12,107 nucleotides of DNA from the NCBI GenBank assembly GCA_030607765.1, contig JAUWJJ010000007.1:1-12107 (forward strand), in the 5' to 3' direction. Every line of letters starts with the position of its first letter. The stretch's first letter is position 1. A model generated the notes under the pieces. That model was given only the letters and a program-made list of their open reading frames with translations. It was not told the DNA's origin and made no database searches. A program made the translations under genes and the position numbers. Of the stretch, positions 1 through 6,774 are shown one piece after another. Origin of the DNA: Candidatus Aerophobota bacterium. Lineage in GTDB: Bacteria; Aerophobota; Aerophobia; Aerophobales; B3-G15.

Positions 1-734
1 AGAAGATTAGTTATAGCTAAAGGAATAAATTTTTCTGGAAACTGATAGGGGCCAAAATTATTTGATGAGCGAGTAATAACCACAGGCAACTCATAGGTCT
101 TAAAGTATGAACGGCATAAAAGATCAGCTCCAGCTTTGCTTGCTGCATACGGTGAATTAGGTAGGAGAGGTGATGTTTCTGTAAATCTACCTTTTTTTAT
201 CGAACCGTAAACCTCATCAGTGGAGATTTGGAGAAACAGATGCTTGGTTGTTAGTTGTTGATCGTTAGAGATGAGCCAATATCTTCTTGTAGCTTCCAGA
301 AGTACCTGAGTTCCCTTTATATTTGTTTCGATAAAAGGGGAGGAATCAAAGATACTTCTGTAAACGTGAGATTCAGCAGCAAAATTGATGCATATATCAA
401 CTTGTAGTTCCTTGCTGTTAGCTATCGGTTCCTGAGCCCTGAAGTAATTACCAGAGAAAATAGAATCAACCAGCTCCTTATCACAGATATCACCTTTTAT
501 GAAAATGTACCTTGGAGTATAGTTCTTAGTTCTTGGTTGCTGGTTATTAGTTATCAAGGAAGCAAAACCATATATAGACTCAACATCTCCAAGATTTTCT
601 AAATTTCCAGCATAGGTAAGTTTATCTAAATTTAATATTGTGATATTTTTATGCTTTTTAAGCATAAAATAAATAAAATTACTACCGATAAATCCTGCTC
701 CTCCAGTTACCAATAGTCTTATCTTTTCATCCAT
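1..734 (-). CDS. rmlB: dTDP-glucose 4,6-dehydratase (RmlB), 3' end beyond window
   Basis: This short-chain dehydrogenase/reductase-type enzyme converts dTDP-glucose to dTDP-4-keto-6-deoxyglucose in the cytoplasm, the second step toward dTDP-rhamnose. The reading frame is open to the window edge, giving 244 residues of a usual 330-360. Visible motifs are the NAD-binding GGAGFIG (residues 11-17), DKLTYAGN (37-44), AAESHV (119-124), the catalytic STDEVYG (171-177), YAASK (Tyr196, Lys200) and the family signature NNFGPYQFPEK (225-235). The chosen ATG overlaps the rmlC stop by 8 nt (ATGGATGA). Two oddities are seen. The usual HVDRS motif reads HVYRS, with Tyr125 in place of Asp. Compared with typical RmlB, there are extra residues near 57-74, 98-112 and 153-164, encoded by related repeat-like DNA. 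The family assignment is secure; whether this copy is fully active is open. Confidence 0.95.
   Translation of the reverse strand, partial: MDEKIRLLVTGGAGFIGSNFIYFMLKKHKNITILNLDKLTYAGNLENLGDVESIYGFASLITNNQQPRTKNYTPRYIFIKGDICDKELVDSIFSGNYFRAQEPIANSKELQVDICINFAAESHVYRSIFDSSPFIETNIKGTQVLLEATRRYWLISNDQQLTTKHLFLQISTDEVYGSIKKGRFTETSPLLPNSPYAASKAGADLLCRSYFKTYELPVVITRSSNNFGPYQFPEKFIPLAITNL
243..272 (-). repeat. Repeat-like in-frame insert 3 within rmlB
   Basis: This tract encodes roughly residues 155-164, extra sequence between the LLEATRRY helix and the LQISTDEVYG strand. On the + strand it is made of GTTG/GTTAG units. It shares the 8-mer CTTGGTTG and most of the following bases with the insert at 532-548. 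Some RmlB proteins carry a natural loop here, so its length alone is not decisive; the DNA resemblance to insert 1 is the stronger point. Confidence 0.5.
404..440 (-). repeat. Possible degenerate repeat-like insert 2 within rmlB
   Basis: This tract encodes about residues 98-112, extra sequence between the GDICD helix and the NFAAESH strand, where typical RmlB has a short EEHKPD-type link. The + strand segment 411-427 aligns to the core of the insert at 243 with a one-base gap and 13 of 17 matches; the mismatches are all transitions. It is the weakest of the three candidate copies and could be ordinary loop variation. Confidence 0.35.
519..555 (-). repeat. Repeat-like in-frame insert 1 within rmlB
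   Basis: On the + strand this tract is built from GTTNTTAG/GTTGG-like units and encodes an Asn/Gln-rich stretch (about residues 60-72) where typical RmlB proteins have a short loop between the TYAGN region and the GDICD motif. Its core at 532-548 matches the core at 243-259 at 14 of 17 positions, and every difference is a transition. It keeps the rmlB frame open. That it is an inserted repeat is inferred from comparison with remembered RmlB sequences. Confidence 0.55.
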
Positions 735-1194
735 GCTTTTTGCCAGGGGTTAAAATCCAATTATAAGGTATTTTATCTGAATCTGGTGGAAGTCTATACT
801 CATCTGGTTCCTCCCGATTGTATGGAAGTGTAGGAACACTGAGAAAATAAGCAGTTTCATCTCCTATAGCTTTAAATCCATGATAGACCACAGGGGGGAC
901 TTTGATTAGCAGGGGATTTCTCTCACCAATAAAGAACTCATTTATCTCTTTGTATGTTTCAGAGTTTTCTCGGGCGTCATATAGAACAACTTCCATCATC
1001 CCCTTTATACAGGTAAAATTATCGGTTTGTTTCTTGTGATAATGCCAGGCTTTAACTACTCCGGAATAAGCAGTCGTTATATAAACCTGACCAAATTTTT
1101 CAAATATCTCATCATCACATCTCAAGATTTCTATCAGCCACCCTCTCTCATCCGACATAAATTTCAATTTCTTTATTTCAACATCTTTTATCAT
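727..1194 (-). CDS. rmlC: dTDP-4-dehydrorhamnose 3,5-epimerase family cupin (short RmlC-like)
   Basis: This single-domain cupin of 155 aa belongs to the RmlC family, which epimerises C3 and C5 of dTDP-4-keto-6-deoxyglucose to give dTDP-4-keto-rhamnose. Supporting sequence: DERGW (15-19) near the N-terminus, WHYH (His51, His53) at the place of the RGLHYQ catalytic-base motif, the strand VVLYDAR (69-75), YHGF (104-107) matching the family HGF motif, and an IPYNW ending like the family's GI-x-W tail. It is shorter than classical RmlC (about 180 aa). The usual Arg before the catalytic His is changed, the motif reading KAWHYH, so it belongs to a divergent short subgroup. It starts inside the rmlA stop (ATGA) and its stop overlaps the rmlB start. 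Position between rmlA and rmlB strongly supports the role; a related epimerase acting on another dTDP-sugar is the alternative. Confidence 0.85.
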   Translation of the reverse strand: MIKDVEIKKLKFMSDERGWLIEILRCDDEIFEKFGQVYITTAYSGVVKAWHYHKKQTDNFTCIKGMMEVVLYDARENSETYKEINEFFIGERNPLLIKVPPVVYHGFKAIGDETAYFLSVPTLPYNREEPDEYRLPPDSDKIPYNWILTPGKKHG

Positions 1195-2249
1195 ATCTCA
1201 ACCTCTGAATTATCTCCTATAACAAATTTGTAGCCTCTTGGAAGCTGACTGCGCTCTAAAATTTTAACATCTTTTCCAATAAGGCTATCTACGATTTTCT
1301 TTTTACAACATATTTTAGCACCATTTATTACAATAGATGATTCTATTTCACCATTTATTATCTGGCAATCATCTCCTATGCTGGTGTACGGACCAATATA
1401 GGTATCTGGACCAATTTTGCAGTTTTTACCAATTATAACAGGGCCTTTTATTGTGGAGTTTTCTATGAGAGTGTTTTTTCCAATTCCCACCCTTCCTCTT
1501 ATTACTGAATTTTTTAAGGTTCCTTTGTTATAAGATTCAAGTTCAGCTAAAATGAGCTGATTTACCTCTATGATGTCCTCTGGTTTTCCTGTATCTTTCC
1601 ACCACCCGGTGACAATATCTGAATGAATTTTGAAATTGTGTTCGAGTAACCATTGGATAGCATCAGTGATCTCAAGCTCCCCCCTTCGGGAAGGCTGTAT
1701 ATGTTTTATAGCCTGGAAAATAGTGGATTTGAAGAAGTATATACCACAGAGAGCAAGGTTAGAGGGAGGATTCTTTGGTTTTTCAATTAATCGTTTTAAC
1801 GAGCTATCATCATTGAGCTGTGCGACACCAAACTGACATGGATTATCTACGGCGGTTAGGAGAATACTGGCATCATAATCCTGGGTAGTAAAAGTTTTGA
1901 GAAATTTTTTTATACCTCCCTTTAAAATATTATCCCCTAAGTACATTACAAAAGGAGAATTATCAAGAAAGTGTTTTGAGATAAGGATGGCATGAGCAAG
2001 ACCGAGAGGTGCTTTCTGATGGATAAAAATGATTTTCGCAGGAAAGTTTTCCCTGTTTACCGCCTCTATAACTTGCTCTTTATTAGGACCAACTACTATC
2101 CCAATATCAGATATTCCAGCTTTCATTACATCTTCTAAGGCATAAAAAAGTATTGGTTTATTTCCTACGGGGATTAACTGTTTTTGGTGAGAGTAAGTTA
2201 TAGGACGAAGTCTCGTTCCATGACCACCTGACAAAATTAATCCTTTCAT
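1191..2249 (-). CDS. rmlA: Glucose-1-phosphate thymidylyltransferase, long (RmlA) form
   Basis: This cytoplasmic nucleotidyltransferase makes dTDP-glucose from glucose-1-phosphate and dTTP, the first step of the dTDP-sugar pathway. The N-terminal Rossmann-like catalytic domain shows GGHGTRLRP (8-16), KQLIPVGNKP (23-32), the metal-binding YLGDN (103-107), an EKP motif near residue 157, and GWWKDTGKPED. From about residue 245 to 325 there is a left-handed beta-helix of hexapeptide repeats rich in (I/V)G, ending in a VIGDNSEVEI tail. At 352 aa it is the long form, rather than the roughly 290-aa enterobacterial RmlA; long forms occur in many non-proteobacterial lineages and archaea. A GGAG Shine-Dalgarno sits 8 nt before the ATG, and a good promoter lies just upstream, so this is probably the first gene of an rmlACB transcript. 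The sugar is inferred from the flanking rmlC and rmlB. Confidence 0.93.
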   Translation of the reverse strand: MKGLILSGGHGTRLRPITYSHQKQLIPVGNKPILFYALEDVMKAGISDIGIVVGPNKEQVIEAVNRENFPAKIIFIHQKAPLGLAHAILISKHFLDNSPFVMYLGDNILKGGIKKFLKTFTTQDYDASILLTAVDNPCQFGVAQLNDDSSLKRLIEKPKNPPSNLALCGIYFFKSTIFQAIKHIQPSRRGELEITDAIQWLLEHNFKIHSDIVTGWWKDTGKPEDIIEVNQLILAELESYNKGTLKNSVIRGRVGIGKNTLIENSTIKGPVIIGKNCKIGPDTYIGPYTSIGDDCQIINGEIESSIVINGAKICCKKKIVDSLIGKDVKILERSQLPRGYKFVIGDNSEVEI

Positions 2250-2257
2250 TAATTTAG

Positions 2258-2261
2258 CTCC
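2258..2261 (-). promoter_or_regulatory. Ribosome binding site of rmlA
   Basis: GGAG on the minus strand, 8 nt before the rmlA ATG. It is one of the clearer Shine-Dalgarno sites in the window and fixes the rmlA start. Confidence 0.7.
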
Positions 2262-2293
2262 ATTATTAACTATTTCCCGATTTTGAGTACTGC

Positions 2294-2322
2294 ATATTAA
2301 TATCGATGGAGAGATTTGTCAA
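2294..2322 (-). promoter_or_regulatory. Sigma70-type promoter for rmlACB
   Basis: Read on the minus strand, a perfect -35 box TTGACA (2317-2322) is followed by a 17-bp spacer and TAATAT (2294-2299) as the -10, which matches the consensus at 4 of 6 positions. The site lies in the only gap between the GT39 gene and rmlA, and predicts a start near 2287 and an untranslated leader of about 40 nt. The rest of the 190-bp gap (2250-2439) shows no ORF and no strong terminator; only a weak GACT/AGTC hairpin is present. Read-through from the upstream block therefore remains possible. Confidence 0.7.
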
Positions 2323-2439
2323 GATACCACGAAATCAGAGACTCTTAGAAAGTCAAAGTATAATTTTGTTCAACGATTTTTCTCAAGGAAGACGGAAGCT
2401 TAAATCATCTTATGTTCATTTATTAGTTGGTTTTATCCA

Positions 2440-4137
2440 TCAATTTTTATTTGAATAATTGGAAAATACCACTTTACCTGTTTTTTCTTTAACTATTTTG
2501 TAATGAAAATCCATTTTTTGTTCTCTCATCCATTGCCCTAATTGCTTTAACTCTTTTTTATCGGTTATGCAATAAGCTTTCCCTGGGAATTGAAAAAAAG
2601 ATAAAAGCACATCAGGATCATTAATAAATTTCGCCGGACGATCGATATATAAAACAAAACTTCGCCTGGGTAAATATCTGTAACACGCCAACCGATCTTC
2701 TGGTTTAATTATAGGTTTTAGTTCGTACACTAAATCCTTTGTGGGGTGAATAGTATTAATATACTTTGCCCCGAGGGAAAAAAGTAGTCCGTAAGAAACC
2801 AAAGCCGTTACTACAAAAGCTACAAAAGAGCTCCTTCTTTTACGAATTACTAAAAGCATTGTCGAAAACACAATTCCTGCTCCAAAGCTAATAAAAAAGG
2901 GGATAGCTATGGGTAGATAAGGTTTATATTCATTGGAAAGCCAAAGCTTTGGTAGAATAAATCCGCTGATGGCTAATAGAAAAATAATAAAAATGAGCGA
3001 TATTAAGGAAGAGAAAGACATGGCTCTGTGCAAAAAGCGGTCTTTAAAATTCTGGAGATACTCGCTCCAAAAATGTCCTACAATAATGGCTAATGCTGGG
3101 AATAAAGAAAGAATATAACGGGGAAACTTTCGTCCTGAGGAAAAGGAAAAGAAACACAGAATGATGATAAACCAAAGAAGTATAAAGAGAGATGAGGAAG
3201 ATTTCTGAAATAGTTTTTTTAATATATGTATGAATGCAAAGATAAGAAAACCTGACCAGGGTAGAAAAAAGACAAATATCTCGGGCAAGTATATCCATTT
3301 AGGATCGGCAATGCTATTTGGGTCTCCCAGATTGAGATCTGGGTAAAGATAACGATTAAAAGTTCTTATAAGAAAATACTCATCAATAAAGTCCTTTCCG
3401 TGACGAATATATTCTAAAATATGCCAAGGAGCGGCTATAGCTAAAAAAATTAAGAAACCTAAAATACAGTGAATCCAAAAAGATTTTTTACTCAATAAAA
3501 CTAATTTTTTAGCAAATATTACATAGAATGCAATAATTAATCCGGGCAATACTATACCAACCAATCCTTTGGTTAAAACCGCCAAAGAGAGAGATAACCA
3601 AAGTAAATAAAGAAAGAAATACCTTTTTTGCTTTATGAAAAACAGGAAAAAACATAATGACAATCCAATAAAAAAAGTAAGAGGAACATCCTGAAGAGGG
3701 GAGCGGACTTGATAAAAATATTGAGCTGTCGTAGCTAAAATTAAACTGGAAAAACGAGCTGTTCGCTGGTCAAATAATTCTTTAGCAATTATATATGTTA
3801 TAATAATTCCTCCAATTCCAAATAATATATGCCAGAGACGGAATGCAAATTCATTCATCCCCAAGAATTTTATAGAAAGAGCAGTTAACCAAATACATAA
3901 AGGTGGTTTATCAAACCAAGCTTGACCATTGAAATGTAAAGTAATCCAATCTTTAGTTTGCAATACCTCTCGAGCTACTCGTACATAAACTGCCGCATCC
4001 TCATCAACAATTACTATATCTCCCAAACGCCAGACAAATAAAAATACCACAAATAGCATTAACACAAAAAATGTAATTCTCTCTTTATCCCAAAACAGTT
4101 TTCTATTTGTAACTTTTCTTATTGTTTTTACGGGCAT
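2440..4137 (-). CDS. GT39/ArnT-like polytopic membrane glycosyltransferase
   Basis: This 565-aa multi-pass inner-membrane protein belongs to the GT-C superfamily (PMT/ArnT type), which transfers sugars from undecaprenyl-phosphate-linked donors on the periplasmic face. A first membrane helix (about 21-37) is followed by the first periplasmic loop carrying the diagnostic acidic pair in VDEDAAVY (Asp45, Glu46), then the AREVL...W...G...FDKPPL block (KPP 77-79) and a long series of hydrophobic helices to about residue 440. A short charged C-terminal soluble part includes PRRSFVLYIDRP, as in many ArnT-like proteins. It lies 12 nt downstream of the second GT2 gene and is probably the last gene of that block. 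ArnT adds aminoarabinose to lipid A; here acceptor and donor are unknown, and modification of the locally made glycan or of lipid A is an inference from context. Confidence 0.85.
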   Translation of the reverse strand: MPVKTIRKVTNRKLFWDKERITFFVLMLFVVFLFVWRLGDIVIVDEDAAVYVRVAREVLQTKDWITLHFNGQAWFDKPPLCIWLTALSIKFLGMNEFAFRLWHILFGIGGIIITYIIAKELFDQRTARFSSLILATTAQYFYQVRSPLQDVPLTFFIGLSLCFFLFFIKQKRYFFLYLLWLSLSLAVLTKGLVGIVLPGLIIAFYVIFAKKLVLLSKKSFWIHCILGFLIFLAIAAPWHILEYIRHGKDFIDEYFLIRTFNRYLYPDLNLGDPNSIADPKWIYLPEIFVFFLPWSGFLIFAFIHILKKLFQKSSSSLFILLWFIIILCFFSFSSGRKFPRYILSLFPALAIIVGHFWSEYLQNFKDRFLHRAMSFSSLISLIFIIFLLAISGFILPKLWLSNEYKPYLPIAIPFFISFGAGIVFSTMLLVIRKRRSSFVAFVVTALVSYGLLFSLGAKYINTIHPTKDLVYELKPIIKPEDRLACYRYLPRRSFVLYIDRPAKFINDPDVLLSFFQFPGKAYCITDKKELKQLGQWMREQKMDFHYKIVKEKTGKVVFSNYSNKN

Positions 4138-4149
4138 TTTAAATATCTC

Positions 4150-5067
4150 TTAAGATTTAATTGTAGAGAGTAAAGCCATAATACTGGCATTCATAAGTGT
4201 TTTTTGAATATTATAGATGTTATCCAATATTTCGGGTTTCTCTATATTTAACAATGGTTTTAGTTTATGATATAACTCAATTTTTTTAACCTTCCTTAAG
4301 TTGTGGCTTAACCTCCCTTTGCAAAAAACTTTTATAAGCTTAAAAAAAATGGGCAAATTTTTCTTATAAAAGTATAAATCAGCTATATCCTTTGTGAGAG
4401 ACCTCTCCAACTTAAACGAGGACTTTTCAAAAAATCCATAGCCATGATAAATCTCAAATTCAGGCTTATAGTAAAATTTAACCCCATTTTTCCAGGCTCT
4501 CCAGGACCAATCCAGATCTTCATTGAAAAAGAAATAATTCTCGTCAAACAACCCAACTTTTTGAAAAGCCTCTTTTCTACAAAGTAAATTATTCGTTCCC
4601 AGGAAAGTTATTCTTTGAGATTTTTCTGGATTATAAGGATGAAAAGAGAAGATTTGGAGCTTTATAAATTGGCGAGTGCCATCGGGATTAAGCAAAGAAA
4701 AGCCAAGTCCTATAAACTCTGGATGCTGCTCAAGAAAATTTACAGCTTTTTCTATTACTTTGTCTTTTAGACAACAATCATCATTGATAAGCGTAAGGTA
4801 TCTACCCTTACTTAGATTAATCCCAATATTGTATGCTTTTGCTGTTCCGATATTTTCTTTGTTTCTAAAGGTTACCACAGAAGGAAATTTTTTTTTTAGC
4901 CATTCAGAGGCATTTGGGAAGGAGTTATTGTCTACAGTTATTATCTCCAAAAATTTGTTGGAATAAGAATTCAAACTCTCCATTAATTTTTTTACAAAAC
5001 AAAGTCTTTTCCCAGAAGTTACAAATATTACTGATAATATTGGAAAATTGTAAGAGGACTTACTCAT
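4150..5067 (-). CDS. GT2-family glycosyltransferase, rhamnosyltransferase-like
   Basis: This 305-aa GT-A fold transferase is probably cytoplasmic and adds one sugar from a nucleotide donor to a lipid-linked glycan. Visible motifs: LSVIFVT opening strand (11-17), VDNNS (45-49) at the nucleotide-binding strand, NIGTAKAYNIGI (72-83), the metal-binding NDD (95-97), LGTNNLLCRKEAF (156-168) and FNEDLDWSWR (181-190), the acceptor-side acidic motif. The pattern VDNNS, then N-x-G, then ED-DW resembles the WbbL/rhamnosyltransferase branch, which would fit the nearby dTDP-rhamnose genes, but specificity cannot be read reliably. Its ATG overlaps the stop of the preceding gene by 8 nt (ATGAGTAA). The tail after residue 215 is basic and may bind the membrane. 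Confidence 0.85.
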   Translation of the reverse strand: MSKSSYNFPILSVIFVTSGKRLCFVKKLMESLNSYSNKFLEIITVDNNSFPNASEWLKKKFPSVVTFRNKENIGTAKAYNIGINLSKGRYLTLINDDCCLKDKVIEKAVNFLEQHPEFIGLGFSLLNPDGTRQFIKLQIFSFHPYNPEKSQRITFLGTNNLLCRKEAFQKVGLFDENYFFFNEDLDWSWRAWKNGVKFYYKPEFEIYHGYGFFEKSSFKLERSLTKDIADLYFYKKNLPIFFKLIKVFCKGRLSHNLRKVKKIELYHKLKPLLNIEKPEILDNIYNIQKTLMNASIMALLSTIKS

Positions 5068-5866
5068 AGAATTTTTTATTTCCTAAGTGCTTAGGAAGCA
5101 ATGTTTTTACGTCTTTGCCAATATAATCTTTATATTCCTTCCTAAATATTTTCATATTAGATTTAAGTTCTTTCCAGATAGCATTCTGTTCCGCTTTGCT
5201 TTTTTCAATCCTGGACCCATAATGCATTACCCAGGGAATTCTTTGTGCAGGAACAATCACTTTATATCCCCTTTTTATAAATTCTATACAGTGAGGACCT
5301 TCATAATATAGAAATCCTCCATATAAATCAGTTCTCCAAGGAATATCATACTGAGTAATCATTATGAGGCCATCTATTACTACCATAGGCATAAGTTTAC
5401 CATGAATCTTTCTGAAAAAAACAATTCTCTCCTTTCTTTTATTTAAGGGTCCTAACATGCTCTGTAATATCCCGCCTCTACGATATTCTAAAACCCTGCC
5501 ATAGCAATGCCACCAGTTATTTTTAAACCATATTCCATTAGAAGGAAGGCACCTTGCTCCTACGACTCCTATCATTCCTATAGACAGATCTTGCATAAAA
5601 ATTCTTTTTATCTCATCTAAAAAACTCTTGTTTTTTATAAAGGTATCCTGATGAAGATATATCTTAAATTTAGCATCCGATGTTTTCATAGCATTATTAT
5701 AAGCTTCATTGATGCTCTTTACTCCTACTATTCCAATTTTCTCTATACTGTAACCATTGGGGATATGAAGGGAATCAATGTGCTTTAAACATTGATTGTA
5801 GAGGATTTTATCGTTAACACAGGTTATGAATGCAAATTTTTTTCCATTTAAAGACTTAACCTTCAT
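5060..5866 (-). CDS. Glyco_tranf_2_5-type (GT2-like) glycosyltransferase
   Basis: This 268-aa protein resembles the glycosyltransferase-like family Pfam Glyco_tranf_2_5. The order of blocks is characteristic: FAFITCVND (11-19), a QCLKHIDSL helix, VKSINEAYNNAM (49-60), AKFKIYLHQD (65-74) where HQD stands at the place of the GT-A DxD, then a C-terminal half with Trp/Tyr-rich blocks: DGLIMI, WRTDLYGGFLYYEG and VMHYGS. The family is poorly characterised; sugar transfer is inferred from the GT-A resemblance and from sitting between two GT2 genes. It starts inside the preceding stop (ATGA at 5863-5866), and its own stop overlaps the next start by 8 nt, so translation of the three genes is probably coupled. 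Confidence 0.75.
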   Translation of the reverse strand: MKVKSLNGKKFAFITCVNDKILYNQCLKHIDSLHIPNGYSIEKIGIVGVKSINEAYNNAMKTSDAKFKIYLHQDTFIKNKSFLDEIKRIFMQDLSIGMIGVVGARCLPSNGIWFKNNWWHCYGRVLEYRRGGILQSMLGPLNKRKERIVFFRKIHGKLMPMVVIDGLIMITQYDIPWRTDLYGGFLYYEGPHCIEFIKRGYKVIVPAQRIPWVMHYGSRIEKSKAEQNAIWKELKSNMKIFRKEYKDYIGKDVKTLLPKHLGNKKFYE

Positions 5867-6774
5867 TTATAAAAAGCCTCTTTTACTCCATTCATATAAG
5901 AGTGACGAGTAATTATCTTCACAAAAAAGTTTAATAATAAATGAGAGTTATGCTTTTCAAGATATAATAGTAGATTCTTTCCCCATTTTTTATTCATCCA
6001 ATTACTCCAGTTTAATAAGCGATCTAAACCAAAGAAAAAAGAGCTAATGTGGGTCATATACCTAACCTCGAAAGTAGGGTGTTTGCGATAAAAGAGTACT
6101 GCTGTGCGTCCACGCATCTTCTCTTTAGTACACAGGGTTGGAAGATCAGTTAACGTTGGCTTTTTTCTATAGTGATACCCAACAGCCTTTTTATTGGTAA
6201 TTACTTTTAATCCTTGTTTTTTTAGTCTTACCCCTAATTCCAAATCTTCCCATCCATATTCTTTAAAATCTTCATCAAACAAACCTACTTTTAAGAGGTA
6301 TTCTTTTCTTATAGATGTATTCCCCGTAGCAAAAAAGGCGTAAGAGATATCAGTCAATTTCATTTTTTTGGTATTTAAGTTATCTATATTTTCAGTATTA
6401 ATAACTATTCCTCTGACGATTATGCTATCTTTCTGCTGATGATAATTTATATGTTCTTCTATGAAATTTTGATTTACCGAAATATCACTATCAATAAATA
6501 TAATAATTTCTCCTTGTGCTTTTTTTATGCCATAGTTTCTGGCAGCAGAGGCACCTTTTTTCTCCTGACGGAAATACTTTAGAATGTAAGGAACCTTCAT
6601 TGACTTCACAATATCCTTGGTATTGTCAATAGAGCCATCATCAACTATTATAACCTCATATTTATTGAAAGGGTAAGTTTGATCTGATAATCTTTCAATA
6701 GTTTTCTTTATTATATTTGCCCTGTTGTAAGTAGGAATTATTATACTTGTCTGAATATTTTTCCCCTCATTCAT
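5863..6774 (-). CDS. GT2-family glycosyltransferase (galactosyltransferase-like C-terminus)
   Basis: The frame is open up to 6924, but the likely start is the ATG at 6774, giving 303 aa beginning MNEGKNIQ. Codons upstream of it lie within the exporter gene and show no transferase sequence. This ATG overlaps the exporter stop by 8 nt (ATGAATGA), the same junction type seen elsewhere here. From this start, SIIIPTYNRA begins at about residue 10, then VDDGS, KGASAARNYGI, the metal-binding IDSDI, and GNTSIRKEYLLKVGLFDE followed by GWEDLELGVR, the acidic acceptor motif of GT2 enzymes with the Glyco_transf_7C-like end. It should transfer a sugar from a nucleotide donor in the cytoplasm to a growing lipid-linked glycan; donor and linkage are unknown. 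Its stop overlaps the next start (ATGA). Confidence 0.87.
   Translation of the reverse strand: MNEGKNIQTSIIIPTYNRANIIKKTIERLSDQTYPFNKYEVIIVDDGSIDNTKDIVKSMKVPYILKYFRQEKKGASAARNYGIKKAQGEIIIFIDSDISVNQNFIEEHINYHQQKDSIIVRGIVINTENIDNLNTKKMKLTDISYAFFATGNTSIRKEYLLKVGLFDEDFKEYGWEDLELGVRLKKQGLKVITNKKAVGYHYRKKPTLTDLPTLCTKEKMRGRTAVLFYRKHPTFEVRYMTHISSFFFGLDRLLNWSNWMNKKWGKNLLLYLEKHNSHLLLNFFVKIITRHSYMNGVKEAFYK

Noticed and set aside
2335..2360. GACT/AGTC hairpin as a terminator after the GT39 gene
   Set aside because: Only a four-base stem with no following T-run on the transcribed strand.
2418..2432. ATTTATTAGTTGG in the rmlA upstream gap as a fourth copy of the rmlB insert repeat
   Set aside because: The match is too short in AT-rich DNA to separate from chance.
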